A stretch of DNA of 52,489 nucleotides, from positions 3,108,943 through 3,161,431 of the forward strand of contig CP070695.1 in assembly GCA_020353515.1 (NCBI GenBank), in the 5' to 3' direction. The DNA comes from Candidatus Heimdallarchaeota archaeon (lineage in GTDB: Archaea > Asgardarchaeota > Heimdallarchaeia > Hodarchaeales > Hodarchaeaceae). Within the stretch, counting starts at the first letter, position 1. Every line of letters starts with the position of its first letter. Positions 1 through 8,838 of this stretch are shown piece by piece. Position numbers and translations under genes: made by a program. Under the pieces are notes generated by a model. That model searched no databases. It was not told the DNA's origin and saw only the letters and a program-made list of their open reading frames with translations.

Positions 1-845
1 GATACATGTTGTCCAAATAAATTTTCTTCCCATGTTCCCGAGAAGTTGAATTGTCCAGATAAAGATGCTGCTACTTCAACTGTTTCATTGACACTAACTT
101 CGGCTACTTTTGTTTCGACCCTGACTAAGAGAAAGCGGGGAATCAATAGTTCTTCGAAGATTATTTCGTCATCACTTGGATCTGATGGTGTTTCTCCATC
201 ATAAGAATAAGTAATATGATATATAGCTATGTCTACATAATCATGAATAGTACCTAACCAATCCTTCATCGGTATTGTTTCATTCCTTACAAAAGTCGAA
301 TTAACATATGAAACCCACCATGTGGGCTCTGGTGTCCACCAATGATCGCTCGAATCAGCTAAACCAACATCGATTTGACGACCAAACCAAGAAATATTCA
401 ATGCTTGAGAATTATTAGGCCAATGATGAATGGTAATTCCAGCATAGCGGTACCAAGCTCCTCCAGGGCCCGAAGCATTGGTTAAATAGCCATCAGCGCG
501 ATATCCCAACCAATTTTGGGGAGAACCCGGTAATTCCCACGTTGAACTAGGGGCTGCTTTTGACCGATTCGTCCAACGTTCCCAAAAGATATCCTGTGTC
601 TCCAATCCTGTGCGGATATGAGCATTCCTTGTATAAGATCGTGTGACTGTTCGTTCCTCACTTTCGGAAAATGAGTCAGCGAATTCAACAGATTTGGTGA
701 AATTTCTCTTTTCTTCACCATATTCCCAATCAAATCCGTAGAAGGTGCCAGATGTTTGACTTTCCGCCATCATCGGACTTAATGGGGATTGTACTACAAA
801 AATTAACAATAGAAATAAGAAAAACATCATTTTATAACGTTTCAT
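1..845 (-). CDS. secreted protein of unknown function, C-terminus beyond the window
   Basis: An uninterrupted minus-strand frame runs from ATG at 845 off the left edge, giving 281 codons without a stop. The protein opens with Lys-Arg-Tyr-Lys, then a hydrophobic stretch (FFLFLLLIFVV) and a small-residue region, a typical Sec signal peptide of about 25-28 residues. The mature part is rich in Trp, Ser, Thr and Asn, with several N-glycosylation-type sequons, so it is probably exported and sits on the cell surface. An AGGATG-like ribosome binding site lies about 8 bases before the ATG. I do not recognise a family. The coding reading is supported by the long open frame, the signal peptide and the lack of a better frame. 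It lies on the same strand as the ABC exporter genes but is separated from them by about 245 bases. Confidence 0.75.
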   Translation of the reverse strand, partial: MKRYKMMFFLFLLLIFVVQSPLSPMMAESQTSGTFYGFDWEYGEEKRNFTKSVEFADSFSESEERTVTRSYTRNAHIRTGLETQDIFWERWTNRSKAAPSSTWELPGSPQNWLGYRADGYLTNASGPGGAWYRYAGITIHHWPNNSQALNISWFGRQIDVGLADSSDHWWTPEPTWWVSYVNSTFVRNETIPMKDWLGTIHDYVDIAIYHITYSYDGETPSDPSDDEIIFEELLIPRFLLVRVETKVAEVSVNETVEVAASLSGQFNFSGTWEENLFGQHV

Positions 846-1090
846 AAAATTTCATCCTAAAAGTTCTTTGTTTGATTGAAACTATGAAATCTCCAATTAT
901 TTGTAGATTTTCATTAGCTTATGAGTATATCTTAGGTCTCAGTCTCTCAGTTTTTAAGAGATGCTTTATAGGCTTATTGAGAATGTGTATTCAAGTTTAA
1001 TAGAAACGTCTTGCTAAACCTTTTTTCATTTATAAAAACATTCGATATAGACGAAATAGCTAAATCTGATCCGTTACTACTATCATTTCT

Positions 1091-2866
1091 CTAAATTTCT
1101 TGTCCAGCGAATTGTTTTTCGTATAAATTAGCAAAGATGCCCTTTTTATCAAGTAATTCTTGAAAAGTTCCATCTTCTTTGATCTTTCCCTGATCTAATA
1201 CAATTATCCTATCAGCAGACCGAACAGTGCTTAAACGATGAGCAATAATTATTGCAGTTCGATTATCAATGATATGATGCATGCTTTGTTGAATAACAAG
1301 TTCAGTGTGGGCATCAACTGATGATGTAGCTTCATCTAATAAAAGGATCTTGGGATCAGAGAGGATTGCACGAGCAAAGCATATGAGCTGTCGTTCTCCC
1401 ATGGATAATCGTGAACCTCTCTCCCCTACTTGGGAGTCCAGTCCTTTACTCATTACAAAATCAAATGCACCCACTCTAAGGAGGATTTGTTCGATCTCTT
1501 CCTCTGTCGCATCAGCTTTTCCATAGAGGAGGTTTTCTCTTATAGTACCTGAAAAGAGAAATGAATCTTGTGGGATAATCGAAAGCCATTGACGATAATT
1601 TTGCAAATCAACTTCACGAATATCTGTTCCGTCCAATAAGGCTTTCCCATTTTTAAAATCATAAAATCGACATAAAAGGTTCGTAATAGTGGTTTTCCCA
1701 GCACCGGTGTGGCCTACTAGGGCAATTGACGAGTTAGGAGGGATAGTTAAATCAAAGTCAATAATTACTGGCCCTGTATCATCTGAATAGGAGAAGTTCA
1801 GGTTACGAAATTCAATCAATCCTTTTACATTTGTTAAATTTTTATTATCTAGGGGAATAACACTTGGTTTCCTGTCCAAGATATCAAATATTCGTTCAGT
1901 AGCTGCCATTGAGGATAACAAATTATTATAAAAGTTTGAAAGAATCATGATAGGTTGAGATATTCTGCCTAAATAAGAAAGAAATGCAACAAGTACCCCC
2001 ACCGTCATTGTTTCAGTTCCAATTGATATTCCGCCAATAGTTAATACTAAAGCTGTTCCTAACGCTAGAATCATATCCATAACTGGAAACATGATTGCGA
2101 ATAAGATAAGAGCCTTGATCCGTGCTTGGTAGTTTTCTAAATTTAAGATATCAAATTCATTTGTCATAAAATCTTCCGCTGCAAATGCTTTTGATACTTC
2201 GATACCCGAGATTGCTTCTTGATAGTAGCCAGTAACTTTTGCGATTGTTCTCCTAGTTCGCTGCCATGCTTCCCGTGCCTTAACTCTGAAATATACAGTA
2301 AAAATAGCTAATATTGGGAAGATAATTAGAACTGCTACTGTCAATCGCAAATCTAAGTATATTAAAATAAAAAATAGCAAACCTATGAACATTGTATTGA
2401 CAATAGCATCGATTATTCCAGTTGATAACAGATTAAGTAGTCGTTCGACATCATTTGTGACTCTTGAGACAATTCTTCCAGTAGCTTCTCTATCGTAAAA
2501 ATCCATGCTTAAATCCTGAAGCTGATAGAAAGCTTCTTGTCTGATTTGTGTGATAATGCGGATTCCAGTAATAGTTGTGAAATAGCTAGCAATAACATTC
2601 AGTAGGAATGATATAACTGTAACTACAAAGTATATTGTTGTAACGAAACCTAACCCTTCAATTTCTCCAACCAAAATGTAATCATCAATTGCCACTGCCA
2701 GAATCAATGGTTGGATGACAGTAAGAACCGTTGATAGAAACATCGCGACTAAAGCGGTAGAGAAAATAAACATATGAGGTCTAGTATAACCCATCAATCT
2801 CTTGAACAATTCCCAATCTGAATAATCATGTTCAAGCAGATCACGTCTATCTTCTTTGTCACTCAT
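1091..2866 (-). CDS. ABC exporter half-transporter, catalytically complete Walker B subunit
   Basis: A 591-residue half-transporter: six-helix type I exporter membrane domain (about residues 25-325) followed by one ATPase domain (about 350-585). Walker A is GHTGAGKT (385-392), the Q-loop is IPQD (431-434), Walker B ends LLLDE with the catalytic Glu at 512, and the H-loop His is at 543. The signature motif is altered to LSMGE (487-491) instead of LSGGQ. The gene begins 6 bases after the stop of the other half-transporter, with its GAGGAG ribosome site inside that gene's end, so the two are co-transcribed and very probably form a heterodimer. In such exporters (LmrCD, TM287/288, BmrCD) the subunit with the weak signature pairs with a subunit lacking the catalytic Glu, exactly as here. 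Substrate unknown; drugs, lipids or peptides are all possible. Confidence 0.93.
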   Translation of the reverse strand: MSDKEDRRDLLEHDYSDWELFKRLMGYTRPHMFIFSTALVAMFLSTVLTVIQPLILAVAIDDYILVGEIEGLGFVTTIYFVVTVISFLLNVIASYFTTITGIRIITQIRQEAFYQLQDLSMDFYDREATGRIVSRVTNDVERLLNLLSTGIIDAIVNTMFIGLLFFILIYLDLRLTVAVLIIFPILAIFTVYFRVKAREAWQRTRRTIAKVTGYYQEAISGIEVSKAFAAEDFMTNEFDILNLENYQARIKALILFAIMFPVMDMILALGTALVLTIGGISIGTETMTVGVLVAFLSYLGRISQPIMILSNFYNNLLSSMAATERIFDILDRKPSVIPLDNKNLTNVKGLIEFRNLNFSYSDDTGPVIIDFDLTIPPNSSIALVGHTGAGKTTITNLLCRFYDFKNGKALLDGTDIREVDLQNYRQWLSIIPQDSFLFSGTIRENLLYGKADATEEEIEQILLRVGAFDFVMSKGLDSQVGERGSRLSMGERQLICFARAILSDPKILLLDEATSSVDAHTELVIQQSMHHIIDNRTAIIIAHRLSTVRSADRIIVLDQGKIKEDGTFQELLDKKGIFANLYEKQFAGQEI

Positions 2867-2872
2867 CTCAAA

Positions 2873-4678
2873 TCAACTCCTCTCTTGGATTATTTTTTCC
2901 AATGCTAGTTTAATGTCTACTAGACCTGCTTCTTGGGTTTTCCAAAGTAGGGGATAAATTTGGCCTCTCTCTAATAGTTCATTATGAGTTCCTTGTTCAA
3001 TAATTTGACCACGGCTCAAGATTATTATTCGATCAACCATTTTTAATGTACTAAGTCTTTGAGTGATGAATATCACAGTCTGTTTGCTCTGGGATCTGTC
3101 TAAATATTGTTCAAAAGCCTTTTGAAAATTATCTTCTGTAGATATGTCTAATGATGACGTTGCATCATCTAGGATCATGATAGGACATTTTCTCAATAAC
3201 ATTCGTGCAATAGCTACCCGTTGTTTCTGCCCCCCAGAGAGAGTGACTCCTCGCTCTCCAATAATTGTCTCTAATCCATCAGGAAGACTATTAACAAAAT
3301 CTGCAAGCTGTGTTATTCTAACAACCTCATTTATCTCTTCATTTGTCGTTTCTGGTACTCCAAAGGCAATATTTTCTGCGATAGTCCTTCCAAAAAGAAA
3401 GGGTTCCTGATGAACATACCCAACTTTCTGTCGCCAGTCTTTGAGATCCATGTCACGTAAATCATGGGTGGATTCACCAGTTTGTATCAATAACCTACCT
3501 TTAGTTGGATCGTAAAATCGAGGAATTAGCGAAATGATTGTACTCTTTCCTGATCCAGTAGGACCAAGGATAGCTACTTTCTCTCCAGAATTAATCGTAA
3601 GAGAAATATCAGATAGTGTCTCCTTTGTGTCATAAGAAAAAGAAATATTCTCAAAAATGATCGTTGGGGTTATTTTCAGCATTTTTACGGCTTTAGGAAC
3701 TTCTGGAAGGTGAGTTGGAGACTCTAACAACGTGAAAACTCTATCTCCTGCTGCTGACACTCGTTGATACATTATGAGTGAAAAAGCTAAAAATCTCGTT
3801 GGCATCGCTAGCATCGTAAAATAAGTGAAGAGAGTAATCAATAAACCAGGACTAATTTCACCTTGAATTACTTGATAACCTCCAGCGAAAATCAGAATTG
3901 TGATTAAAAGATTGACTACGAAAAGTATCATCGGTAGAAAGATCGATCTGATCTTAAATGCATAAGCGCGTAAATTAAAGTAAGCAAAATTCTCTTGATC
4001 AAACTTTTTTTTCTCCCTTTCCTCAGCATTGAAGGCTTTGACAATCTGTATACCAGAAATATTCTCTTGGATAACTGTGGTTAATTTTCCATATTGTTCT
4101 CTTATGTCAAAGTATAGAGGACCGAGTTTTGTGGAAACAAAATAAGATAGAATGAATAAAACTGGAGTTACAATCCCTATCAAAATGAAAAGGCGAAAAT
4201 CTATCATGAATAAAACCAAATATATCCCTGTATAAGTTAAAGATGCCTGTAGTAGAATGCGTTCCCCCCAAACCAAGAATTCAGAGATTGGTTCTAAATC
4301 TGTTGTTGCTCGCGCCATGAGATCTCCTGTGTGATGTTCGTCAAAAAAAGTCAGACTAGAAGTCTCATATTTGATAAATAAATCCTTCCTAATATCATAG
4401 ATTATTTTTTCCCCTTGAAGATAACCAATCCATCTACCTAGAAAATAGGACAACCCACGAATAACACTCGCAACAATAATTAGTATGACACCTGTTACAA
4501 CAATAATTACTTCAAATCGTTCTTCTGCTAATGCTAGAAGAATCTGATCTATGGTGACTCCAACTAGTATTGGAATACTTAATTCTGCGATTTGTGCAAT
4601 GAAAATAAAGATTATTACTGCTATAGCTAACGATTTTCGTTGCAATACATAGTTAAACAAATGTTTTAATACATGCAA
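2873..4678 (-). CDS. ABC exporter half-transporter, degenerate ATPase subunit
   Basis: A 601-residue partner of the downstream half-transporter, with the same layout: six membrane helices (about 15-300) then an ATPase domain (about 338-580). Walker A GPTGSGKST (372-380) and signature LSGGQ (480-484) are canonical, but Walker B reads MILDD, putting Asp at 505 where the catalytic Glu should be, and the H-loop reads TQRLS, with Gln at 540 instead of His. These are the hallmark substitutions of the non-hydrolysing site in asymmetric ABC exporters. Combined with the altered signature of the neighbour, one composite site should be able to hydrolyse ATP and the other only bind it. The ATG at 4678 is the first in a long open frame and lies 58 bases after the upstream metallophosphoesterase, so it may belong to a longer minus-strand operon. 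Confidence 0.93.
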   Translation of the reverse strand: MHVLKHLFNYVLQRKSLAIAVIIFIFIAQIAELSIPILVGVTIDQILLALAEERFEVIIVVTGVILIIVASVIRGLSYFLGRWIGYLQGEKIIYDIRKDLFIKYETSSLTFFDEHHTGDLMARATTDLEPISEFLVWGERILLQASLTYTGIYLVLFMIDFRLFILIGIVTPVLFILSYFVSTKLGPLYFDIREQYGKLTTVIQENISGIQIVKAFNAEEREKKKFDQENFAYFNLRAYAFKIRSIFLPMILFVVNLLITILIFAGGYQVIQGEISPGLLITLFTYFTMLAMPTRFLAFSLIMYQRVSAAGDRVFTLLESPTHLPEVPKAVKMLKITPTIIFENISFSYDTKETLSDISLTINSGEKVAILGPTGSGKSTIISLIPRFYDPTKGRLLIQTGESTHDLRDMDLKDWRQKVGYVHQEPFLFGRTIAENIAFGVPETTNEEINEVVRITQLADFVNSLPDGLETIIGERGVTLSGGQKQRVAIARMLLRKCPIMILDDATSSLDISTEDNFQKAFEQYLDRSQSKQTVIFITQRLSTLKMVDRIIILSRGQIIEQGTHNELLERGQIYPLLWKTQEAGLVDIKLALEKIIQERS

Positions 4679-4736
4679 CGAATGACCTCGCTATTTTTCA
4701 AAAATCTGACTGTTTCGATCCTCATTTTACGTTTTT

Positions 4737-5633
4737 TTAAGAACGATTTCTTTTTGAAAAATGTCCTAACTTATTTGCCCAAAAACTCGAATTTTGTACT
4801 TCCGGAACACCTTTTCTCTTTGTAAGTTTATAAAAGTCTTCCATTTGATATTCTAGATCGTTGAACTCAATTGTTTTTCCATCAAGATCAAGAATACAAA
4901 ATGAAGCATTTCCAGTACCATCACGAGGCTGTCCTACTGAACCAGGGTTGAATATAATCCTATCTTTATGAAATGTAAACTTTAATGGAAATTTAGTAGG
5001 TTTGTTGTTAAGAATATCATCAATAAGAGACCAAGAAGAAAATTTATCTCGTTTAATCAAAAATCGCCTATGAGTATGTCCAACAACAATTATTTCTGCT
5101 TCTTCTGCCTTTTTATCATTTTTTAAGCGAGACGTTGTTACTTCAGGGTGTTGAAGAGGAGGAGGTAGTAGATATTTACCAACATTTTCGGTTCTACGTA
5201 CTGATGGTGTCCCATGAGTGAGGTAGAACTTTGTTTGATCTATCTGGAATATTTGTTTAAATGGAAGATTTAAAAGGAAATCAAAGTGTTCTTTTTTAAT
5301 TTCCTTGGCGTTTCGCTCTAACATTTCTGACGCGGTTTCACGAAAATTAAACGTTTTTAAGATCTTATGATCTAATTTCAGGGGGTTTTGTTTACGACAA
5401 CTATATTTGTAACGTACTCCTAGATCATGATTTCCAAGACAGAGGTAAATAGGAAAAGGATAATCAAGAAAAGCATTGATACTTTCTTGTGGTTGAGGGC
5501 CGTAACCAACAAAATCACCACCACAGATCAAATTATCTATCTTTCCCTCTAGAAAATTCAAGACATTTGTCAAAGCATGATAATTAGAATGTATATCTGA
5601 GATCACACCGATTTTTATAATAAGTTCCCCCAT
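4737..5633 (-). CDS. calcineurin-like metallophosphoesterase (Metallophos_2 type)
   Basis: A 298-residue soluble protein with the full metallophosphoesterase motif set: D13 and H15 in SDIHSN, D40 in GGDFVG, GNHD at 67-70, H140 in LTHGTP, and GHTH at 185-188, followed by the family's NPGSVGQPRDG segment. These residues bind two metal ions and activate water for phosphoester hydrolysis. The order and spacing match the YfcE/MJ0936-like branch, which acts on small phosphodiesters in vitro; the physiological substrate cannot be read from sequence. It is longer than the smallest members (about 160-180 residues) because of an insertion around residues 75-135. It sits between a ZIP transporter (33 bases upstream) and the ABC exporter, all on the minus strand. 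Confidence 0.9.
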   Translation of the reverse strand: MGELIIKIGVISDIHSNYHALTNVLNFLEGKIDNLICGGDFVGYGPQPQESINAFLDYPFPIYLCLGNHDLGVRYKYSCRKQNPLKLDHKILKTFNFRETASEMLERNAKEIKKEHFDFLLNLPFKQIFQIDQTKFYLTHGTPSVRRTENVGKYLLPPPLQHPEVTTSRLKNDKKAEEAEIIVVGHTHRRFLIKRDKFSSWSLIDDILNNKPTKFPLKFTFHKDRIIFNPGSVGQPRDGTGNASFCILDLDGKTIEFNDLEYQMEDFYKLTKRKGVPEVQNSSFWANKLGHFSKRNRS

Positions 5634-5666
5634 ACTTTTAATTCTAATATTATACCGTTAAAACAG

Positions 5667-6440
5667 TCAAGAATGAAAGAACAATGACATAACATAGATA
5701 AGTAGTGCTCCTATTATGAAGAAAATTAGATTCTGTAGATTATTCTTTTCGTGAGTTTGGGGAATTAAATCCGAGGCCGCTACATAGATGAATGTTCCAG
5801 CTGCCAATGCTAAGAGGATTCCAATCATGGATTCTGACATAACACCTATAAATAACAATGAAAATAACGCTCCAAACGGGGTTGCAATAGCTACAATCAC
5901 AGATAAAATTTTCGATTTATCTGGCATTACTTCATTTATGATAGCAAAAGAAGTTACCCCTTCTGGCATCTCGTGAAGAATCACAGCCATTGCAGCTAAA
6001 AAACCTATTTCTACACTTAGTTCAAAGCCCACACCAATGATTATTCCATCAATTAACGAATGAAAAGCTAGACCAGAAAAGGCCATTACTCCTATTCTTG
6101 ATGTATGGTGTGTTCCTGAATCATCGTCATCCTCATCGAGACAATAATGGATTTCACTCCCAGAATGGATCACAATAAAATTCTCTAACAGATAAAAGGC
6201 AAAGAATCCGACGAAAAGTGCTGGATAGAATGCTAATTCAGAGAGTTCAACTGCTTCTGGCATTAAATGAAAAAACACTAATGCTAAGATTAATCCAGCT
6301 GCAAATGAATTGACATAGTGAGAGTTTTTGAGACCCCATTCTTGGTTTCTTCGTATCACATAAATACCAAAAAGAGTTGCTAATCCCGCAAGGGTGCCAT
6401 AAAAGAGAATAGAGATTTCCATTTCATACATAAGTTCCAC
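5667..6440 (-). CDS. ZIP family divalent metal transporter
   Basis: A 257-residue membrane protein with about eight hydrophobic helices. Two consecutive helices carry the metal-binding signatures of the ZIP family: HSLIDG at 127-132 and HEMPEG at 156-161, whose His, Asp and Glu residues line the binuclear metal site. Between helices 3 and 4 is a charged cytosolic loop with five consecutive acidic residues and a His pair (about 101-112), as often seen in metal-sensing loops of ZIP proteins. It probably imports Zn or Fe. The start at 6440 is followed by a second in-frame ATG six codons later, so the first few residues are uncertain. A second, unrelated-looking ZIP gene lies at 12222-13097, whose corresponding motifs are HN-PEG in both helices. 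Confidence 0.9.
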   Translation of the reverse strand: MELMYEMEISILFYGTLAGLATLFGIYVIRRNQEWGLKNSHYVNSFAAGLILALVFFHLMPEAVELSELAFYPALFVGFFAFYLLENFIVIHSGSEIHYCLDEDDDDSGTHHTSRIGVMAFSGLAFHSLIDGIIIGVGFELSVEIGFLAAMAVILHEMPEGVTSFAIINEVMPDKSKILSVIVAIATPFGALFSLLFIGVMSESMIGILLALAAGTFIYVAASDLIPQTHEKNNLQNLIFFIIGALLIYVMSLFFHS

Positions 6441-6472
6441 TTTGAAGTAATATTAAGTCGATGTGAATATTT

Positions 6473-7375
6473 TTACTGGCCTTTATGAACTTCTTCTATT
6501 TTTTCTTCCAAAAATCCCAAAATGTCACTTGTTAAATCAAAAATAGAATATGGATTTATTACAATCAAATTGATTTGATAACTTGATTGATTGTAAGATC
6601 TATCATTCAAAAACCAAGTAATTTGCTCTACAGTTCTACCACTGAATTTTTGTGCCGCTTCATTCAGCACTCCCTTTGTAAGAGAGTGTTTGTATTTGTC
6701 GGGATTGACATTGTAAATAAGAGGGTAAAGATAATACTCCTGCTCTTTATCAGCATATTTAGCACGAATCCCTCTTAAAATATCAACCACATCACCAATA
6801 TTATCAAATTTATCCCCTTCTTTGTCGCGCCAGGTGATCTTCCCTTTATTAACTGCTTCTACAGGAACCATTATGCTGGTATTATGAATAGTTGTCCCCA
6901 ACATCTTCTGGTTGTTAATACTCACCTGTACCCCTTGAGGAGTGATGATTTTAGTATAATTTATTGATATTTCTTCAACAATTCCTTCAACCTTCAAATC
7001 AGGGAGCATTATATAATCTCCAACATTGAATGGGTTAGTAACAAGAAGGTACAACCCACTAATGAAATTCCCAATAGTAGTCGATGAAGCAAAACCGATA
7101 GCTGTCCCAAGTAAAGCCGCTGCCCCAATGAATAGTTCTTCACCTGCGATCCAGAACAATCCTAAAAGAAGAAGAGTTGCACGACCTAACGTCCTTAACG
7201 CGTTATATAGCTCAGGAGAGATGTTTGATTTCACACGATTAAGGAGAAATCCCCATATAATCCATAGACAAAAAATAATAAACAAAACTTGTATTATATA
7301 TATTCCAAAAACAATTAAAGGATCAGTCAATAACTTTGTTAACGAATCATCAATTAAATCTTGAGTGATGGTCAA
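6473..7375 (-). CDS. MscS-family small-conductance mechanosensitive channel
   Basis: A 300-residue protein with hydrophobic helices at about 20-45 and 63-80 and then the pore-lining helix rich in Gly and Ala (about 83-110), including GTAIGFASS. This is followed by the beta domain with DYIMLPDLKVEGIVEEI (120-136), IITPQGVQVSINNQ (143-156), and an alpha/beta C-terminal domain to residue 300. This is the standard MscS core, placing it in the cytoplasmic membrane as a tension-gated channel that releases solutes on hypo-osmotic shock. It has fewer predicted membrane helices than the large MscK/YbdG types. It is the likely first gene of a minus-strand group leading into the ZIP transporter 32 bases downstream. 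Confidence 0.92.
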   Translation of the reverse strand: MTITQDLIDDSLTKLLTDPLIVFGIYIIQVLFIIFCLWIIWGFLLNRVKSNISPELYNALRTLGRATLLLLGLFWIAGEELFIGAAALLGTAIGFASSTTIGNFISGLYLLVTNPFNVGDYIMLPDLKVEGIVEEISINYTKIITPQGVQVSINNQKMLGTTIHNTSIMVPVEAVNKGKITWRDKEGDKFDNIGDVVDILRGIRAKYADKEQEYYLYPLIYNVNPDKYKHSLTKGVLNEAAQKFSGRTVEQITWFLNDRSYNQSSYQINLIVINPYSIFDLTSDILGFLEEKIEEVHKGQ

Positions 7376-7493
7376 AAATTATCACCTAGACACTTTTCTT
7401 ACGAAAATTCTGTATGTCCTTAGTCTTCCATCATCATAAAAAATGGTTTCCAAGCGAAAAAACTCATTTTTAGAAAACTTATCCTAAATTGTT

Positions 7494-7508
7494 AAAAAAA
7501 GAAAAAAA
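7494..7508 (-). terminator. oligo-T terminator of the zinc-ribbon protein gene
   Basis: On the minus strand, about 38 bases past the stop of the zinc-ribbon/DUF4097 gene, there are two runs of seven T separated by one C. Archaeal RNA polymerase terminates at such T tracts without needing a hairpin, so this is a good terminator candidate separating that gene from the MscS gene downstream. Confidence 0.55.
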
Positions 7509-7545
7509 GCGAAAATGGAGGTATTTTAAGGAAATACAGAGAGAT

Positions 7546-8694
7546 TTACAGAATATGTATGCTTCCTGTCGAAGTGTCCAAGAAAACATAGATTTTCATG
7601 GAGGCAGAATCGTAATTTTCACTTTTATAAGTATATTCATCATCCGTTGAATAATCAGGAGTGTTAATAGTACCTGTTGATACATCAGCATAGATTTGAA
7701 GTCCTATAGATGAATTAAGCGCGTAATGAAAATCGATACTACCAGTTGAGGTACCCGCGTTATAATAGATTAGTGTATTATTGTCTATTGATTCTTGAAA
7801 GAGATCAACGGAAATTGATCCAGTTGAAGTATCGATCATCCATTCTACTTCACTAGAGTAGTACATCAATTCGAAAAAATCCGCTGTAATTGATCCTGTA
7901 GACGTATGGAGAGTGAAATCTTGTGATGCTGAAAAGTACACTTCGGAAAAATCAACAGTGATGCTTCCAGTACTTGTGTCTAAATATAGAGAGGAAATAT
8001 TCGTTTGATAAGCACCGACTGAAATTGCCCCTGTTGAGACTTCTATATTCAATTCTGTGGTTGCACGATTAGATATCAAAATATCTAGCTCATATAAATA
8101 TGGATTCTCCCAATCTGAGTCAGAAGATGAATCAAAAGTTATAAAATAATGATTATTATATTCTTCGTATTCAATAGTGTTGGCCTCATAAAGATGGTAA
8201 CCTTCACGTGCGTAGACATGAATTTGAGCTTCGAAAAATTTTATATTCTCTACAATATCAATATTCACTGCTCCTATGGAATTATCAACTTCTAGGTCAA
8301 TGTAGGCTGAATTATTAGTTAAGTTCTCCCCAATATATTCGTTAAGATCGCCGATATATTCATATTGGTTAAAGACATTGAAGGAAAATGGTAGAAAAGC
8401 TAGTCCTATCAAAATAACAGCCGCAAATCCCACAATCACAACAAAGAAGACTCCAATGAATACCCATTTTGCCCAGTTGGTTGAAGATCTATGATAGGGT
8501 CTGTAAGAACTAGTATAGCTGGGTGGGGGTGAAGTTTGGTTGTATGAACTGAAAACTGGTTTTTTAGGAGGTTGGGATTCCTTAGCAAATAATGGTTGAG
8601 TAGGTACTGAAGTTTTCACTTTGTTTCCGCAATATTCACAGAAGAGAGAATCCTCTGCGATCCTCCCACCACATTTTGTACAAAATTTTGACAT
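7546..8694 (-). CDS. membrane protein with N-terminal zinc ribbon and DUF4097-like beta repeats
   Basis: A 382-residue protein in three parts. Residues 1-25 are a short zinc ribbon with CxxC pairs at C5/C8 and C19/C22. A Pro/Ser/Tyr-rich linker follows, then one membrane helix at about 75-103. The rest is extracytoplasmic and built of repeats of about 25-35 residues carrying S-T-G-[SAT]-I; seven clear copies and one degenerate one (SIGAVNI near 138) are visible, the last at the very C-terminus. The pattern is that of DUF4097/putative auto-transporter-adhesin domains, which form a stacked beta fold. The ribbon faces the cytosol, so the protein could pass a signal across the membrane or be tethered from inside. 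No enzymatic motif is seen and the exact function is unknown. Confidence 0.82.
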   Translation of the reverse strand: MSKFCTKCGGRIAEDSLFCEYCGNKVKTSVPTQPLFAKESQPPKKPVFSSYNQTSPPPSYTSSYRPYHRSSTNWAKWVFIGVFFVVIVGFAAVILIGLAFLPFSFNVFNQYEYIGDLNEYIGENLTNNSAYIDLEVDNSIGAVNIDIVENIKFFEAQIHVYAREGYHLYEANTIEYEEYNNHYFITFDSSSDSDWENPYLYELDILISNRATTELNIEVSTGAISVGAYQTNISSLYLDTSTGSITVDFSEVYFSASQDFTLHTSTGSITADFFELMYYSSEVEWMIDTSTGSISVDLFQESIDNNTLIYYNAGTSTGSIDFHYALNSSIGLQIYADVSTGTINTPDYSTDDEYTYKSENYDSASMKIYVFLDTSTGSIHIL

Positions 8695-8838
8695 CTTTTG
8701 TGTTCCTCAAGAATTTCTAATCTGGATAAAGGATGATCATTCATTTATAAATAACGTTAGATAGTGGAATAAATCCTGAAATTTAGTGCTTTTAATCCTC
8801 TCATTTTAACATAAAAAATAAAACGAGTATCCAGATGA

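Noticed and set aside
482..733. 83-codon minus-strand ORF near the left edge
   Set aside because: It is a shadow frame inside the longer partial CDS 1-845, which has a signal peptide and no stops.
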